64,000 nucleotides of DNA from Planctomycetota bacterium (GTDB lineage: Bacteria; Planctomycetota; UBA1135; UBA2386). Position 1 is the first letter of the stretch; each line of letters begins with the position of its first letter. The stretch spans positions 1-64,000 of the forward strand of contig CANEYR010000003.1 of the NCBI GenBank assembly GCA_947444055.1, read 5' to 3'. Of this stretch, positions 9,153 to 17,602 are shown one piece after another. The notes beneath the pieces were generated by a model. That model did no database searches. It was given only the letters and a program-made list of their open reading frames with translations, and was not told where the DNA came from. The position numbers and the translations under genes are program-made.

Positions 9153-10154
9153 TCACTGAATCCGCTTCAGCTCCCAGACTTCGGTGCGTTGGCGCGCGCG
9201 TTCGAGGGCCTGCTGGCGGAACTCATCGGTGACGCGTCGCAAACACATCTGGCGCAGGTCGTTTTGCACCTTGGCGTCTTCGAACTGGCCATTGCGAGCG
9301 CTGACATGCTCGGTGACCTTCGCGACGTGATACCCCTCACCGACGGCGATGGGCTCAGACACGGTGTCGGCTGGGCCAGCCAGAGCGAACTGAATGATCG
9401 CACCGAGTTCGGCCGCGAGTGATGTCGCCACCACCTCACCAATCGGCAGCGAACCGGGAAACCGCTCGGTCAGTTGGCGCGCCGTCCACTCGTTCTGGCG
9501 CCACAGCACCGCGGCCTCGGCCGCCCGCGCCTTGGCGTCGCTGCCGACAAACCGCACCTGCACGACCTTGGCGGCGGCTTCGCGCACGAACAGGTCGCGG
9601 TTCTCGGCGTAGGTTTCACGCAGCATGCGTGGCGTCAGGAACAAGCTGCGCTGGTTTTGCAGTCGTCGGTAGATCGCGAACTCTTCGGCGAACTCGTTGA
9701 GCTTGCCCACCCGTTGGTCGCGCTCGTAGGTTGGCCAGGTGCGGCCGGTGCGTTTCAGCTCGCGGCTGAATTCGTTCATGCTGCCGAGGTTGCGCACCTG
9801 CTCTTGCTTGTCGCGGTCCAGTTCGCTCTTCAGCAGTTGCTCGACCTGTTCGGGCGTCAACGGGCCGAGCGATTTGGCGGACTGCGCCATGCGGTGACGA
9901 TCGATTTCGTAGGCGAGCGCTTCGTTCTGCAGGGCCTCGATGTCGCGCGGACTGACTTGGCCGACGCGAGCTTTCAGCGTGCGCAGTCGGCTGGCGATGT
10001 CGGTGCGCAATTGACTCAGCATGATCGGGCTGTCATTGACCGTCGCCACGACCGCGTCGATGCAAACAGCCGTTGCTTGCGGTGGCCGTTCCGGCGCGCG
10101 CTCTTGGGCCGTTGCCAGCGAGGCGAGACTCACCGCGAGGAGCAGACTGCGCAT
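9153..10154 (-). CDS. SurA-like periplasmic chaperone / peptidyl-prolyl isomerase
   Basis: This 333-residue exported protein starts MRSLLLAVSLASLATAQ; the open frame extends about 98 codons further up but lacks coding character there. After the signal peptide, DAVVATVNDSPIMLSQLRTD matches the start of the SurA N-terminal chaperone domain. Long helices follow (about 60-200). A C-terminal part with IAVGEGYHVAKVTEHV (near 275) resembles a parvulin-type PPIase but is short and degenerate. The likely role is outer-membrane protein folding in the periplasm. It is divergent from the DprE2-like gene. Confidence 0.72.
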   Translation of the reverse strand: MRSLLLAVSLASLATAQERAPERPPQATAVCIDAVVATVNDSPIMLSQLRTDIASRLRTLKARVGQVSPRDIEALQNEALAYEIDRHRMAQSAKSLGPLTPEQVEQLLKSELDRDKQEQVRNLGSMNEFSRELKRTGRTWPTYERDQRVGKLNEFAEEFAIYRRLQNQRSLFLTPRMLRETYAENRDLFVREAAAKVVQVRFVGSDAKARAAEAAVLWRQNEWTARQLTERFPGSLPIGEVVATSLAAELGAIIQFALAGPADTVSEPIAVGEGYHVAKVTEHVSARNGQFEDAKVQNDLRQMCLRRVTDEFRQQALERARQRTEVWELKRIQ

Positions 10155-10284
10155 GCGCCGATGATGCGCGACTTCGTGTCGCGACTCAACGCCGCGCTGT
10201 CGGTAGCCGCAGGGAAGGGCACAAGACGTCGATCCACCCCAAGTGCCGTTTGCTTTCCATGCCGCGTCGCCGTTTCCTTCGCTC

Positions 10285-11034
10285 ATGCCACAACGCAGTG
10301 GAACGTGCATCGTCGTCGGCAGCTCGTCTGGGATTGGCCTCGCCATCGCCCGTCGGCTGGCGCAAAGCGGCCGCAAAGTGGCCATGCTCGCCCGTCGGCA
10401 AGCGGAGTTGACCGCCCAAGTGGCGACCAGCAACGACGTGCTGGGCAAGACGCAGGCGTTTGCCTACGTGCACGACGCCGCTGATCTCGACACGGTCGAG
10501 CCGCTGTTCGCGCGCATCGAGCAAGACCTCGGTCCGGTCGATGAAGTGCACTTCGTCGCCGGCGTGATGCCGGATGTCGCGCTCGACGAATTCGATCTGG
10601 CCAAAGACCGCCTGCAGGTGCAGGTCAACATGCTGGGCTGCATCGCCTGGGGGAACGCGGCGGCGCGGCGCTTTCTGGCGCGCAAGGCCGGTTGCTTCGT
10701 CGGCGTCAGTTCGGTTGCACAGGATCGCGGCCGCATCGGTCGCCCGGTCTACAACGCCAGCAAAGCTGGCATGGATACCTACCTCGAAGCGCTGCGCAAC
10801 CGGCTGTGGCGGCACGGGGTGCAGGTGACGACGATTCGGCCCGGCTTCGTGGAGACGCCGATGACGGCGGGCCTGAAGTTGAAGGGCGCCATCTCTGCCG
10901 ACACCGCCGCCGCGAAGATCCTGCAAGCGCGCGATCGCCAGAAAGCCATCGCCTACGTGCCGGGCAAGTGGCGGCTGATCATGTTCGTGATCCGCTGCAC
11001 CCCCTCGTTCTTGTTCCGTCGCCTGTCGATCTGA
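10285..11034 (+). CDS. DprE2-like short-chain reductase
   Basis: This is a 249-residue NAD(P)-dependent short-chain dehydrogenase. The nucleotide-binding motif GSSSGIG is at 12-18 and the active-site Tyr-Lys pair is in YNASK (Tyr156, Lys160), preceded by VSSVA. The C-terminus, IMFVIRCTPSFLFRRLSI, closely mirrors the hydrophobic IPRSIFRKLPI-type end of mycobacterial DprE2, the keto-reductase of the decaprenylphosphoryl-ribose 2'-epimerase. The FAD partner DprE1 follows only 10 nt downstream. Together they would oxidise and then reduce C2 of a polyprenyl-phosphate sugar on the cytoplasmic/inner-membrane face. An upstream in-frame ATG at 10243 is rejected because the Rossmann strand begins right after MPQRSGT. 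Confidence 0.8.
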   Translation: MPQRSGTCIVVGSSSGIGLAIARRLAQSGRKVAMLARRQAELTAQVATSNDVLGKTQAFAYVHDAADLDTVEPLFARIEQDLGPVDEVHFVAGVMPDVALDEFDLAKDRLQVQVNMLGCIAWGNAAARRFLARKAGCFVGVSSVAQDRGRIGRPVYNASKAGMDTYLEALRNRLWRHGVQVTTIRPGFVETPMTAGLKLKGAISADTAAAKILQARDRQKAIAYVPGKWRLIMFVIRCTPSFLFRRLSI

Positions 11035-11044
11035 GCCACCGACC

Positions 11045-12472
11045 ATGACCACGAATTTGCCCTTGGCTTGGCGCGATGAAGATGTGCGTGGCTTCGGCAT
11101 GGCCGTCGGCGGACCCGCGCGTGTGTTGCGGCCGACCACGGCCGACGAGATCGCCGCCGCGTTCACTGCCGCCCGCGCGAGTGGCACCGCGTTGGCGTTG
11201 CGAGGGGCCGGTTGCAGCTACGGGGACGCCTCGACCAGCGTGCATGGCAGCGTGCTCGACCTGACGCGCATGAACCGCGTGCTGGCGTTCGATCCGGCGA
11301 CCGGCGTAGCGACGGTCGAGCCAGGCGTCACCGTGCGCGACCTTTGGCGGCTTGCGATCGCGCATGGCTTTTGGCCGCGCGTCGTCAGCGGCACCATGGC
11401 GGTGACCATGGGCGGGGCCGCGGCGATGAACATCCACGGCAAGAACAACTTCGCACTCGGCTCGTTCGGCGAGTGTGTGCGCAGTTTCGAAATGCTGACG
11501 CCGCGCGGCGAGTTGGTGCGGTGCTCACGCGAACAAGAGCCCGAGCTCTTCCACGCTGCCATTGGCGGCTTTGGCATGCTCGGTTGCTTTACCAAGTTCG
11601 AGATCGAGACCAAGCGAGTGCACTCGGGTCGGCTGCGCGTGTGGGGGATCGTCGCCAAGGACCTCGAGCACAACCTGCAGATTCTCGAGGACATGCGCGG
11701 CCAAGCCGACTACCTGGTGGCGTGGCTCGATCTGCACGGCAAGGGGGCGGGGCTCGGCCGCGGCCTTATGCATCGCGCCGACCAGATGAAGCCCGGCGAG
11801 GATCCGGAGGGCCTGCGCTTCCTCGATCCGTGCCTGCAAGACGTGCCGCCGACGTTGCTCGGGGTCGTGCCAAAGGGCTGGTTGTGGCCCGGCATGTGGG
11901 GTGCAGTGCACCTGCGCCAAGTGGGGCTCGTCAACTGGCTGAAGTTCAAGGCCGGTGCTGGCGAGCAACGCAACTCGCCGTACCTGCAATCGCACGGGGC
12001 GTTCCACTTCTTGCTCGACTACGTGCCGCGTTGGCACTGGATGACGAAGCCTGGCGGGCTGATCCAGTTTCAGCCGTTCGTGCCGCAGCGCGAAGGGGCG
12101 CGGGTGCTGCGCACGCTGATCGAGAAGTGCCAAGCCGCGGGCCACGTGCCCTATCTCGGGGTGCTGAAACGTCACCGTCCCGATCCGTTCTTGATGACCC
12201 ACGCCGTTGACGGCTATTCGCTGGCGATGGACTTCGCGGTGCGGGCCAGCAAGTCAGGGCGCGACTCGCTGTGGCGTTTGTGCCGCGAACTGGCCGAGAT
12301 CGTGCTCGAGGCCGGCGGGCGCTTCTACTACGCCAAAGACGCGGTGCTGCTGGCTTCGTCGTTTGGGCGCGTGCACGGCGAACCGACGGTGGCAGCGTTC
12401 CGTGCGCAAAAGCAGCGCTGGGATCCTGATCGCCTGCTGCAAACCGACCTGTCGCGGCGCCTCGGCGTCTGA
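11045..12472 (+). CDS. DprE1-like FAD-dependent oxidase
   Basis: This 475-residue protein belongs to the VAO/aldonolactone-oxidase flavoprotein family. The FAD-binding part includes LRGAGCSYGDAS (52-63) and NIHGKNN, with His131 matching the FAD-contacting His of the HGKNHH motif in mycobacterial DprE1. Downstream, GSFGECVRSFEMLTPRGELV also follows DprE1 closely. The catalytic lysine region is conserved as AKD (Lys431). The cysteine attacked by benzothiazinone drugs (Cys387 in M. tuberculosis) corresponds to Ala394 here, by my manual alignment. It is paired with the DprE2-like reductase just upstream, which strongly supports a 2'-epimerase pair rather than an ordinary sugar-lactone oxidase. 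The acceptor lipid and sugar are unknown. Confidence 0.8.
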   Translation: MTTNLPLAWRDEDVRGFGMAVGGPARVLRPTTADEIAAAFTAARASGTALALRGAGCSYGDASTSVHGSVLDLTRMNRVLAFDPATGVATVEPGVTVRDLWRLAIAHGFWPRVVSGTMAVTMGGAAAMNIHGKNNFALGSFGECVRSFEMLTPRGELVRCSREQEPELFHAAIGGFGMLGCFTKFEIETKRVHSGRLRVWGIVAKDLEHNLQILEDMRGQADYLVAWLDLHGKGAGLGRGLMHRADQMKPGEDPEGLRFLDPCLQDVPPTLLGVVPKGWLWPGMWGAVHLRQVGLVNWLKFKAGAGEQRNSPYLQSHGAFHFLLDYVPRWHWMTKPGGLIQFQPFVPQREGARVLRTLIEKCQAAGHVPYLGVLKRHRPDPFLMTHAVDGYSLAMDFAVRASKSGRDSLWRLCRELAEIVLEAGGRFYYAKDAVLLASSFGRVHGEPTVAAFRAQKQRWDPDRLLQTDLSRRLGV

Positions 12473-13342
12473 TACCGACGTCCACGGCCTGACGAGCCGA
12501 CGGACCTTTGTCAGTTGGTTCTCGCCGCGGGCACGCTGTTTCGGCAGCGCGCCGTGGTGAACGAGATCGGCATCGACGTGAACGTCGGCGGCGAATTGCC
12601 CGCGGTGGTGTTCGCGGATGCAGTTCGTGTGCGCCAGATTGTGCACAACCTCGTCGGCAACGCCGTGAAGTTCACGACCGCGGGACGCGTGACGATCGAA
12701 CTGGCGGTGCAGTCGATGGTGGACGATCGCCTTGCGGTGACGATTTAGGTCACCGATACCGGCGTCGGCATCGCGCGCGAAGACCAGGAACGTGTCTTCA
12801 CGGAGTACGAGCAAGTGCGCCTGCCCGGCGGTCAGCAACACCTCGGCACCGGCCTTGGACTGTCGATTGCCCGCCGCCTGGCTCGCTTGATGAGCGGCGA
12901 CATCACGTTGTCGAGCGAGGTCGGGCGCGGTTCGACGTTCACTCTGGCCTTGTCGCTGCTGGCAGCGCCCACGGTAACCAGGGTCGTGGATGCGGCGGGC
13001 GATCGCGAGCGCTTGCGCGGCCTGCGCGTGCTCGTCGTCGACGACAACGTGCAAAATCGCTTGGTGGCCGGCCGCATGCTCCTGCACCTCGGCTGTCAGG
13101 CGACAACCGCCGACGGTGGTGACATCGCGTTGGTCTTGCTGGAGCAGCAGGATTTCGACATGGTGCTGCTCGACGGCCAGATGCCGGGAATGGATGGCGC
13201 CGACGTGGTTGCCGACCGCATTCGCGTCTACCTCGACGCTGGCATCGACGACGTGCTCGCCAAGCCGTTCCGGCTGGATCGCCTGGTGGCGGCCATGGCG
13301 GCGCTGCTTACGAAGAAGCAGCGCTGCGGCTTCTCCGCCTGA
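12473..13342 (+). pseudogene. Decayed hybrid sensor histidine kinase
   Basis: A continuous reading frame right after the DprE1-like stop encodes the C-terminal remains of a hybrid histidine kinase. The ATPase domain is recognisable from VRQIVHNLVGNAVKFT (N box) through [17 protein letters not shown] (G1) and [19 protein letters not shown] (G2), then a receiver domain with LRVLVVDDN and [13 protein letters not shown]. Three lesions are visible. There is no sensor part or phospho-accepting H box before the remnant. An in-frame TAG stands at 12746-12748 (likely once GAG or CAG) between VTI and VTDTG. The receiver jumps from [11 protein letters not shown] to [14 protein letters not shown], losing the roughly 30 residues that normally hold the conserved Thr/Ala strand. 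It is not expected to function. Confidence 0.8.
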
Positions 13343-13671
13343 ACGGGCTTCGCCGCCGCCAGGCTTCCCCGCCGGCGGCAGTCTCAGCCCTTGAGCCAAG
13401 CCACCGCCGCCCGTATCGTCCGCGCCGTCGATAGGTGCCCGAGCACCCCAGGTAGCGGCCGGCCCTTGTCGGGCCGGTCTCAAGTCGAGCCGAAGAAGTG
13501 CCGATGCCAGGGTCGGTTGTGCAATTGCACGACACGTTCGGAATGCCACGCCTGCCGCCACATCACCTGCTCTCGGGCGGTGAACGATGTGGGCCGTGCG
13601 ACGCGGCACGACCGTCGCTCTGCCTTCCTAGCATCTGCCTTTCATGGCAATCACGAGCCCCTCGCTTGTCG
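13343..13671 (+). other. 329-nt intergenic stretch / helicase leader, no gene seen
   Basis: No convincing coding sequence lies between the kinase remnant and the helicase start. The region is rich in GC inverted repeats, including an imperfect hairpin at about 13350-13380 and the perfect one listed at 13459-13477. It could be a structured 5' leader of the helicase mRNA, as found for some cold-induced helicases, or more debris from the decayed kinase. An alternative frame stays open into the helicase from 13498, but its N-terminal sequence has no family character. Confidence 0.4.
13459..13477 (+). repeat. Perfect GC hairpin in helicase leader
   Basis: CCGGCCC, loop TTGTC, GGGCCGG gives a perfect 7-bp stem with a 5-nt loop. 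No T-run follows, so a factor-independent terminator is unlikely. It may be an mRNA structure element or a short dispersed palindrome. Confidence 0.45.
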
Positions 13672-14907
13672 ATGCCAACGAGTACGAACTGCGTGAGTTT
13701 TGCTTCCCTCGGGCTCAAAGAGCCCATCCTCCGTGGCGTCCGCGCCGCTGGCTATGAAACGCCGACGGAGATCCAGGCCAATGCCATCCCCAAGATCATC
13801 GCTGGCGCCGAACTGATCGGCCTCGGCCAAACCGGCAGCGGCAAGACCGCCGCCTTCGGTCTGCCGATGCTCAACCTGCTGTGCGGCGGCCCCCCCGGCC
13901 TGCGCGGCGTCATCATCGTTCCCACCCGCGAGCTGTGCGTGCAAGTCGCCGAGAACCTGCGCGTCTACGCGCAGCACGCCGGTCTGCACGTGTGCACTGC
14001 CTTCGGCGGCGTCGACATGTCGATCCAGGAATCCGCGTTCAAGCGCGGCCTCGACATTGTGGTCGCCTGCCCCGGCCGCCTCATCGACCATCTCGAACGG
14101 CGCAACATCAGCTTCGAGCACGTCAAGATGGTCGTGCTCGACGAAGCCGACCGCATGCTCGACATGGGCTTCATGCCGCAGATTCGGCGCATCTTCGTGC
14201 GCCTGCCGCAAGAACGGCAGAACCTGCTGTTCTCGGCGACGATGCCGAAGGAAGTGGAAGGCCTCGTCAACGACTTCCTGCCCAACGCCGAGCGCGTGCA
14301 GATCGGTTCGCGCAGCCAATCGGCGGAGACCATTTCGCATCGCTTCGTCGCGGTGAATGCGCACGACAAGCAAGACGCGCTCGAGCGCTTGCTGCAGCGG
14401 GAGAGTGGTCGCGTGCTGATCTTCGTCAACAAGAAGATCGGTTGCGAACGGCTCGGCAATGTGTTGAAGCGCTCCGGCATGCCGGCCGACTCCATCCACG
14501 GCGACAAAGGAGCGGAGGCCCGCTATGGCTGCTTGCAGGCGTTCACGCGCGGCAAGACGCGCTTTCTCGTCGCGACCGATGTTGCCGCGCGCGGCATCGA
14601 CGTCGACGACATCGAGCTGGTAGTCAACTACGACTTCCCGCTGGCACTCGAAGACTACATTCACCGTTCGGGCCGCACCGGCCGCGCTGGCAAGTCCGGG
14701 CGCGCGCTGTCGTTGGTGGCGCCGATGGAGAAGCGACTCTACCTCGTGGTGCAAGCGCACTTGCAGGGCAAGGACGTGAGCAGCATGCCGTCGGCGGGCC
14801 GTGGCTATGGCATGCCCAAGCGCCGTGAAGGTGGGCGCCCGAGTGGCGGTGGTGGTGGTGGTGGTGGTGGCCGCAGTCGCGCGCGCCACGCCGCGGCCTC
14901 CTACTAA
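13672..14907 (+). CDS. DEAD-box ATP-dependent RNA helicase
   Basis: This 411-residue protein unwinds RNA duplexes, most likely in ribosome assembly or mRNA decay. It shows the Q motif (SFASLGLKEPILRGVRAAGY ... PTEIQANAIP, 9-40), Walker A GQTGSGKT (52-59), PTREL, the DEAD box (157-160), SAT, and the C-terminal motifs ARGIDVDD and HRSGRTGRAGKSG. The C-terminal tail is a short basic, glycine-rich segment with nine consecutive glycines coded by a GGT run at about 14846-14870, which could slip. Start chosen at ATG 13672 because the Q motif begins within ten residues. The family includes RhlE/RhlB; which one is not resolved. Confidence 0.92.
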   Translation: MPTSTNCVSFASLGLKEPILRGVRAAGYETPTEIQANAIPKIIAGAELIGLGQTGSGKTAAFGLPMLNLLCGGPPGLRGVIIVPTRELCVQVAENLRVYAQHAGLHVCTAFGGVDMSIQESAFKRGLDIVVACPGRLIDHLERRNISFEHVKMVVLDEADRMLDMGFMPQIRRIFVRLPQERQNLLFSATMPKEVEGLVNDFLPNAERVQIGSRSQSAETISHRFVAVNAHDKQDALERLLQRESGRVLIFVNKKIGCERLGNVLKRSGMPADSIHGDKGAEARYGCLQAFTRGKTRFLVATDVAARGIDVDDIELVVNYDFPLALEDYIHRSGRTGRAGKSGRALSLVAPMEKRLYLVVQAHLQGKDVSSMPSAGRGYGMPKRREGGRPSGGGGGGGGGRSRARHAAASY

Positions 14908-14955
14908 CGCGTCCCGCTCAAGAACAATTTGGCGGCTTGGGCCATCAGCCCGCCA

Positions 14956-15663
14956 TCAGCCCACCGCCGGCACATCATGCACGGAGAGCAGCCCGTGCCG
15001 ACGCCAGCCGATCGTGAGCATCCAGGTGTGCGCAGCGGTGATCGGGCGCGGCATCGCTGCGATGCCGCGCACGACGATGTTCTCGCGGAACCCATCGAAC
15101 CACGGCGCCGACGTATAGATGTCGATCGCCTGGGGGACCGCAACCTCGCGACCTTCGGCCGCGTGCTTCTTGCCATTCCCCAGCACATAGCGCAGCGCGT
15201 TCCTGACCTCGCGCGGCGTCTTCAGGATGCGGTCGTGGTAGCGGTCGGCGAAGACGGTGCCAGAGCGGCGCCAAAGCCTGTTCAAGGCCTTGGCGATGCG
15301 AATCGCGAGGCCCTGAAGACCCCGCGACAGCGCCGTTCGGTCGCGCGCCTCGACCAGGAAGTGCAGGTGGTCGTTCAGCACGGCGTAGTGGGTGAGGCGG
15401 AAGCCATGCCGGTCGCAGCCGGCAGCGAAAGCGTCGCGCAGGGTGGTGTACTCGCGGCTGCTACGCAGGCGCGGCAACCCCCGCAGCAACTTCATCGTCA
15501 CGTGCGCCGGGAACCGCGCCGCCAGCAGCGCGCGGGGCCCGTGGCTGACCAAGGCCTTCTCGCCGTTGGGTTTTCTGCCAGCACCGGCGCGACGACCGCC
15601 GTTCTGTCGGAACGGCAACACGCCTTGCTGCGGCTTCATGGGTTGGCGAACGCGATCGACCAT
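14956..15663 (-). CDS. RAYT-type (REP-associated) Y1 transposase
   Basis: This 235-residue protein is a single-strand HUH/Y1 transposase of the IS200-like/RAYT type. The metal-binding HUH motif is in HYAVLNDHLHFLVEA, and the downstream block FADRYHDRILKTPREVRNALRYVLGN is typical of RAYTs, the last Tyr being the likely nucleophile. The N-terminus is basic (RRAGAGRKP). Start set at ATG 15663, just downstream of a good promoter. Such domesticated transposases usually move or maintain short palindromic REP elements; no clear REP pair was identified around it, only the repeats listed nearby. It is convergent with the helicase. Confidence 0.85.
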   Translation of the reverse strand: MVDRVRQPMKPQQGVLPFRQNGGRRAGAGRKPNGEKALVSHGPRALLAARFPAHVTMKLLRGLPRLRSSREYTTLRDAFAAGCDRHGFRLTHYAVLNDHLHFLVEARDRTALSRGLQGLAIRIAKALNRLWRRSGTVFADRYHDRILKTPREVRNALRYVLGNGKKHAAEGREVAVPQAIDIYTSAPWFDGFRENIVVRGIAAMPRPITAAHTWMLTIGWRRHGLLSVHDVPAVG

Positions 15664-15666
15664 TGT

Positions 15667-15689
15667 GATTCCGCAGATATTATGGAATC
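15667..15689. repeat. Inverted repeat overlapping the transposase -10 region
   Basis: GATTCC and GGAATC flank 11 bases centred on an AT-rich core. The repeat straddles the -10 element of the transposase promoter, so it may be an operator, or an end recognised by the transposase itself. Confidence 0.4.
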
Positions 15690-15705
15690 GCCCCATCGGC
15701 GTCAA
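15677..15705 (-). promoter_or_regulatory. Sigma-70-type promoter of the transposase gene
   Basis: On the minus strand TTGACG (one base from consensus) is followed after exactly 17 bases by TAATAT (4 of 6). Transcription would start about 7 nt before ATG 15663, giving a nearly leaderless message, or the true start is the next ATG nine codons on. Few promoters in this GC-rich window are so readable. Confidence 0.45.
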
Positions 15706-15723
15706 GCATTGTTCGGCGGTTCA

Positions 15724-15796
15724 GACCGGATACCTTGTTCACAGTCTGGACCGGACACCCTGTTTCCATGATTCGTGGCAGACCGGAGACGTTGGC
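15724..15796. repeat. Three imperfect GACCGGA direct repeats
   Basis: GACCGGATACCTTGTT (15724-15739) and GACCGGACACCCTGTT (15749-15764) match at 14 of 16 bases with a 25-bp period. A third, weaker copy, GACCGGAGACGTTGGC, begins at 15781. Read on the minus strand they resemble the GTGTCCGGT-type ends of some insertion sequences, but no transposase of that kind adjoins them. Confidence 0.4.
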
Positions 15797-15883
15797 AACA
15801 CGTCACTCATGCCATGGCAGGGGACGTGTCCCGTGCGAGAACGGACGAAGTTTGTGCTCGCGTACGCTGGCGGCCTGCGCGGG

Positions 15884-17602
15884 TCACTCGACGTGCAGGA
15901 TGCGCACGTCGCTGCGGTGCGCGATCGCGAGATGCCGTTGATCGGGTGGGGCCCCGAACACATCGATCTGGGTGACGTCGGTTGGTAGCACGAGCGTTCC
16001 CATCGGCGCCAATGTGTCTGCGTCGACGACGAGCAACTGGTGCCCATCGCAGGCGAGCAGGGCGCGGCCCCACGGGATCGCGCCGATCCATGGGGTCTTG
16101 GTCGTCACCGTCGTCGTCGCCTGCATGCGGTCGAGTTCGATGCGTTGCACGACGTTGTCCGCGAGGCCGACCCACGCATGGTTGCCGCGATCGGGAACGA
16201 CGAGCCAGATGGGAATTGCGTCGGTTTGCCAGGATGCGATCGCCTTGCCATGGCGATCGATGGTGCGCAGGTTGGCCGTGTTGCGTGGCCGATGGTCGTT
16301 TGCGTATTGTGTGGAGAGGAACAGCACGGCTTCACCGCCGTGTGTGAGTTGCGCCGCAAGGGTGACGGTTCCCCCCAGCTTCGGAAGATCCACGAGTTGG
16401 GTGCCGTCGAGGCGCACTGGTTGAGGTGCGAAACGTTCGCGGCTGCCAAACCACAGCGTGTCGCCAACGGCCACTGCCGTGCCGATTGCCCACGAGTCCC
16501 GCACCCCAGGGCCGTTCGAGAAGAAGTCGACGGCGTTGTCGCGCACCAGCGCGATCGCCGGACTGCGTCAGGTGTGCGGCGGCGCTACGTCGCGGCGCGA
16601 AGACGCGTTCCATCGACGGGCGTCGTGTTGTCGGCACAACCAAAAGTCCGCACCGACCGCGCCCTTCGTCACGAGGTGCGTGCCATCAAAGTCCTGCACC
16701 ACGTGCCCCTCCAGGTCGACCACACGCACTGCACCAAGGCCGACGATGGCGAGATAGTTGCCGTCCGGCGAGAAGATGAGCTGATGCGCAGCGCCGCGGT
16801 GGGGCGCGCGCAAGTTGCCCTTCGCGGGCTCCAAGGGCAGGAAGTGCACTTGTCCCTGCCAATCCCAAGCGAGGATCGTGCCCGCATTGGTGACGAGGTA
16901 GTCCTCGACCCACAGGTCGCTGCACTCGGGAACGGACTGCACGCTCACCGCCGGTTCGCTGCGGTGGAACATGGACTCGTACCACTCGACCTTATGACGT
17001 GCATCGCGCGAGCGTCGCGGCTGCTCCCTGTCGCGCGCACTGCGCCGCGGCGGCAGTTCGAACGCCGTGCTGCTAGGGGGTTGGGCCGCCAGCCGTGCGT
17101 CGCCGATCGAACGCGAGGAGAACGACTCGACGGAGAAGTCCCTCTCACCGTTTCGGAAGCGCACGTTGAACTGCTCGCCAGAGTCGTCAAAGCCAACGGC
17201 TTCCACGTAACGGCTGGCCAGTTCGCGCGTGGTTCCGGTCACAAGGTCGACGTGCCACAGCGATCCGGTCCAGTCGCCCGCCGCGCTCCAGCCGACCAAC
17301 GCCCACGGTTCGCTCGCATGCAGTGCGAACGCGGTCACGTAGCGGCCTCGTGGTTCGATCGAACGCAGCGGCAGTTGCCGTTCGACATCCCAGTAGACAA
17401 GGTCGCCGAGGGCGCCGCGCGTCAGCAAGTGCGACTCATTGTGGTCGAGCAGCATCTCCCTGCAGTCGCCACCGAGAGCATGAACTTGGCCCACTGCACG
17501 GAGCTGCGCGTTCACGTTCGCCTTGGGTGCCATGAGCCGAGCACACACCTCGGCCGTGACCACGAACCCCGCCGTCATCGCCAGCAATCGCGCGAAGCGC
17601 AT
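15884..17602 (-). pseudogene. Stop-interrupted beta-propeller-like exported protein
   Basis: One minus-strand frame of about 570 codons is split by a single in-frame TGA at 16568-16570; the sequence before (up to DVAPPHT) and after (RSPAIALVRDNAVDFF) is in the same frame and of the same style. The N-terminus has a hydrophobic anchor (about 5-22). Repeated blades follow, such as HQLIFSPDGNYLAIVGLGAV and DQRHLAIAHRSDVRILHVE, which resemble WD40/YVTN propeller strands. The start codon overlaps the stop of the upstream ABC ATPase (ATGA), so the gene is translationally coupled to it. The stop may be a true mutation, a sequencing error, or the 344- and 220-residue halves may be made separately. Selenocysteine is not supported. 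Confidence 0.6.

Noticed and set aside
13644-13671. Upstream ATG 13644 as helicase start
   Set aside because: It is in a different frame from the helicase.
16568-16570. Selenocysteine at the in-frame TGA
   Set aside because: The flanking residues (APPHT and RSPAIA) match no selenoprotein and no SECIS-like hairpin was evident just downstream.
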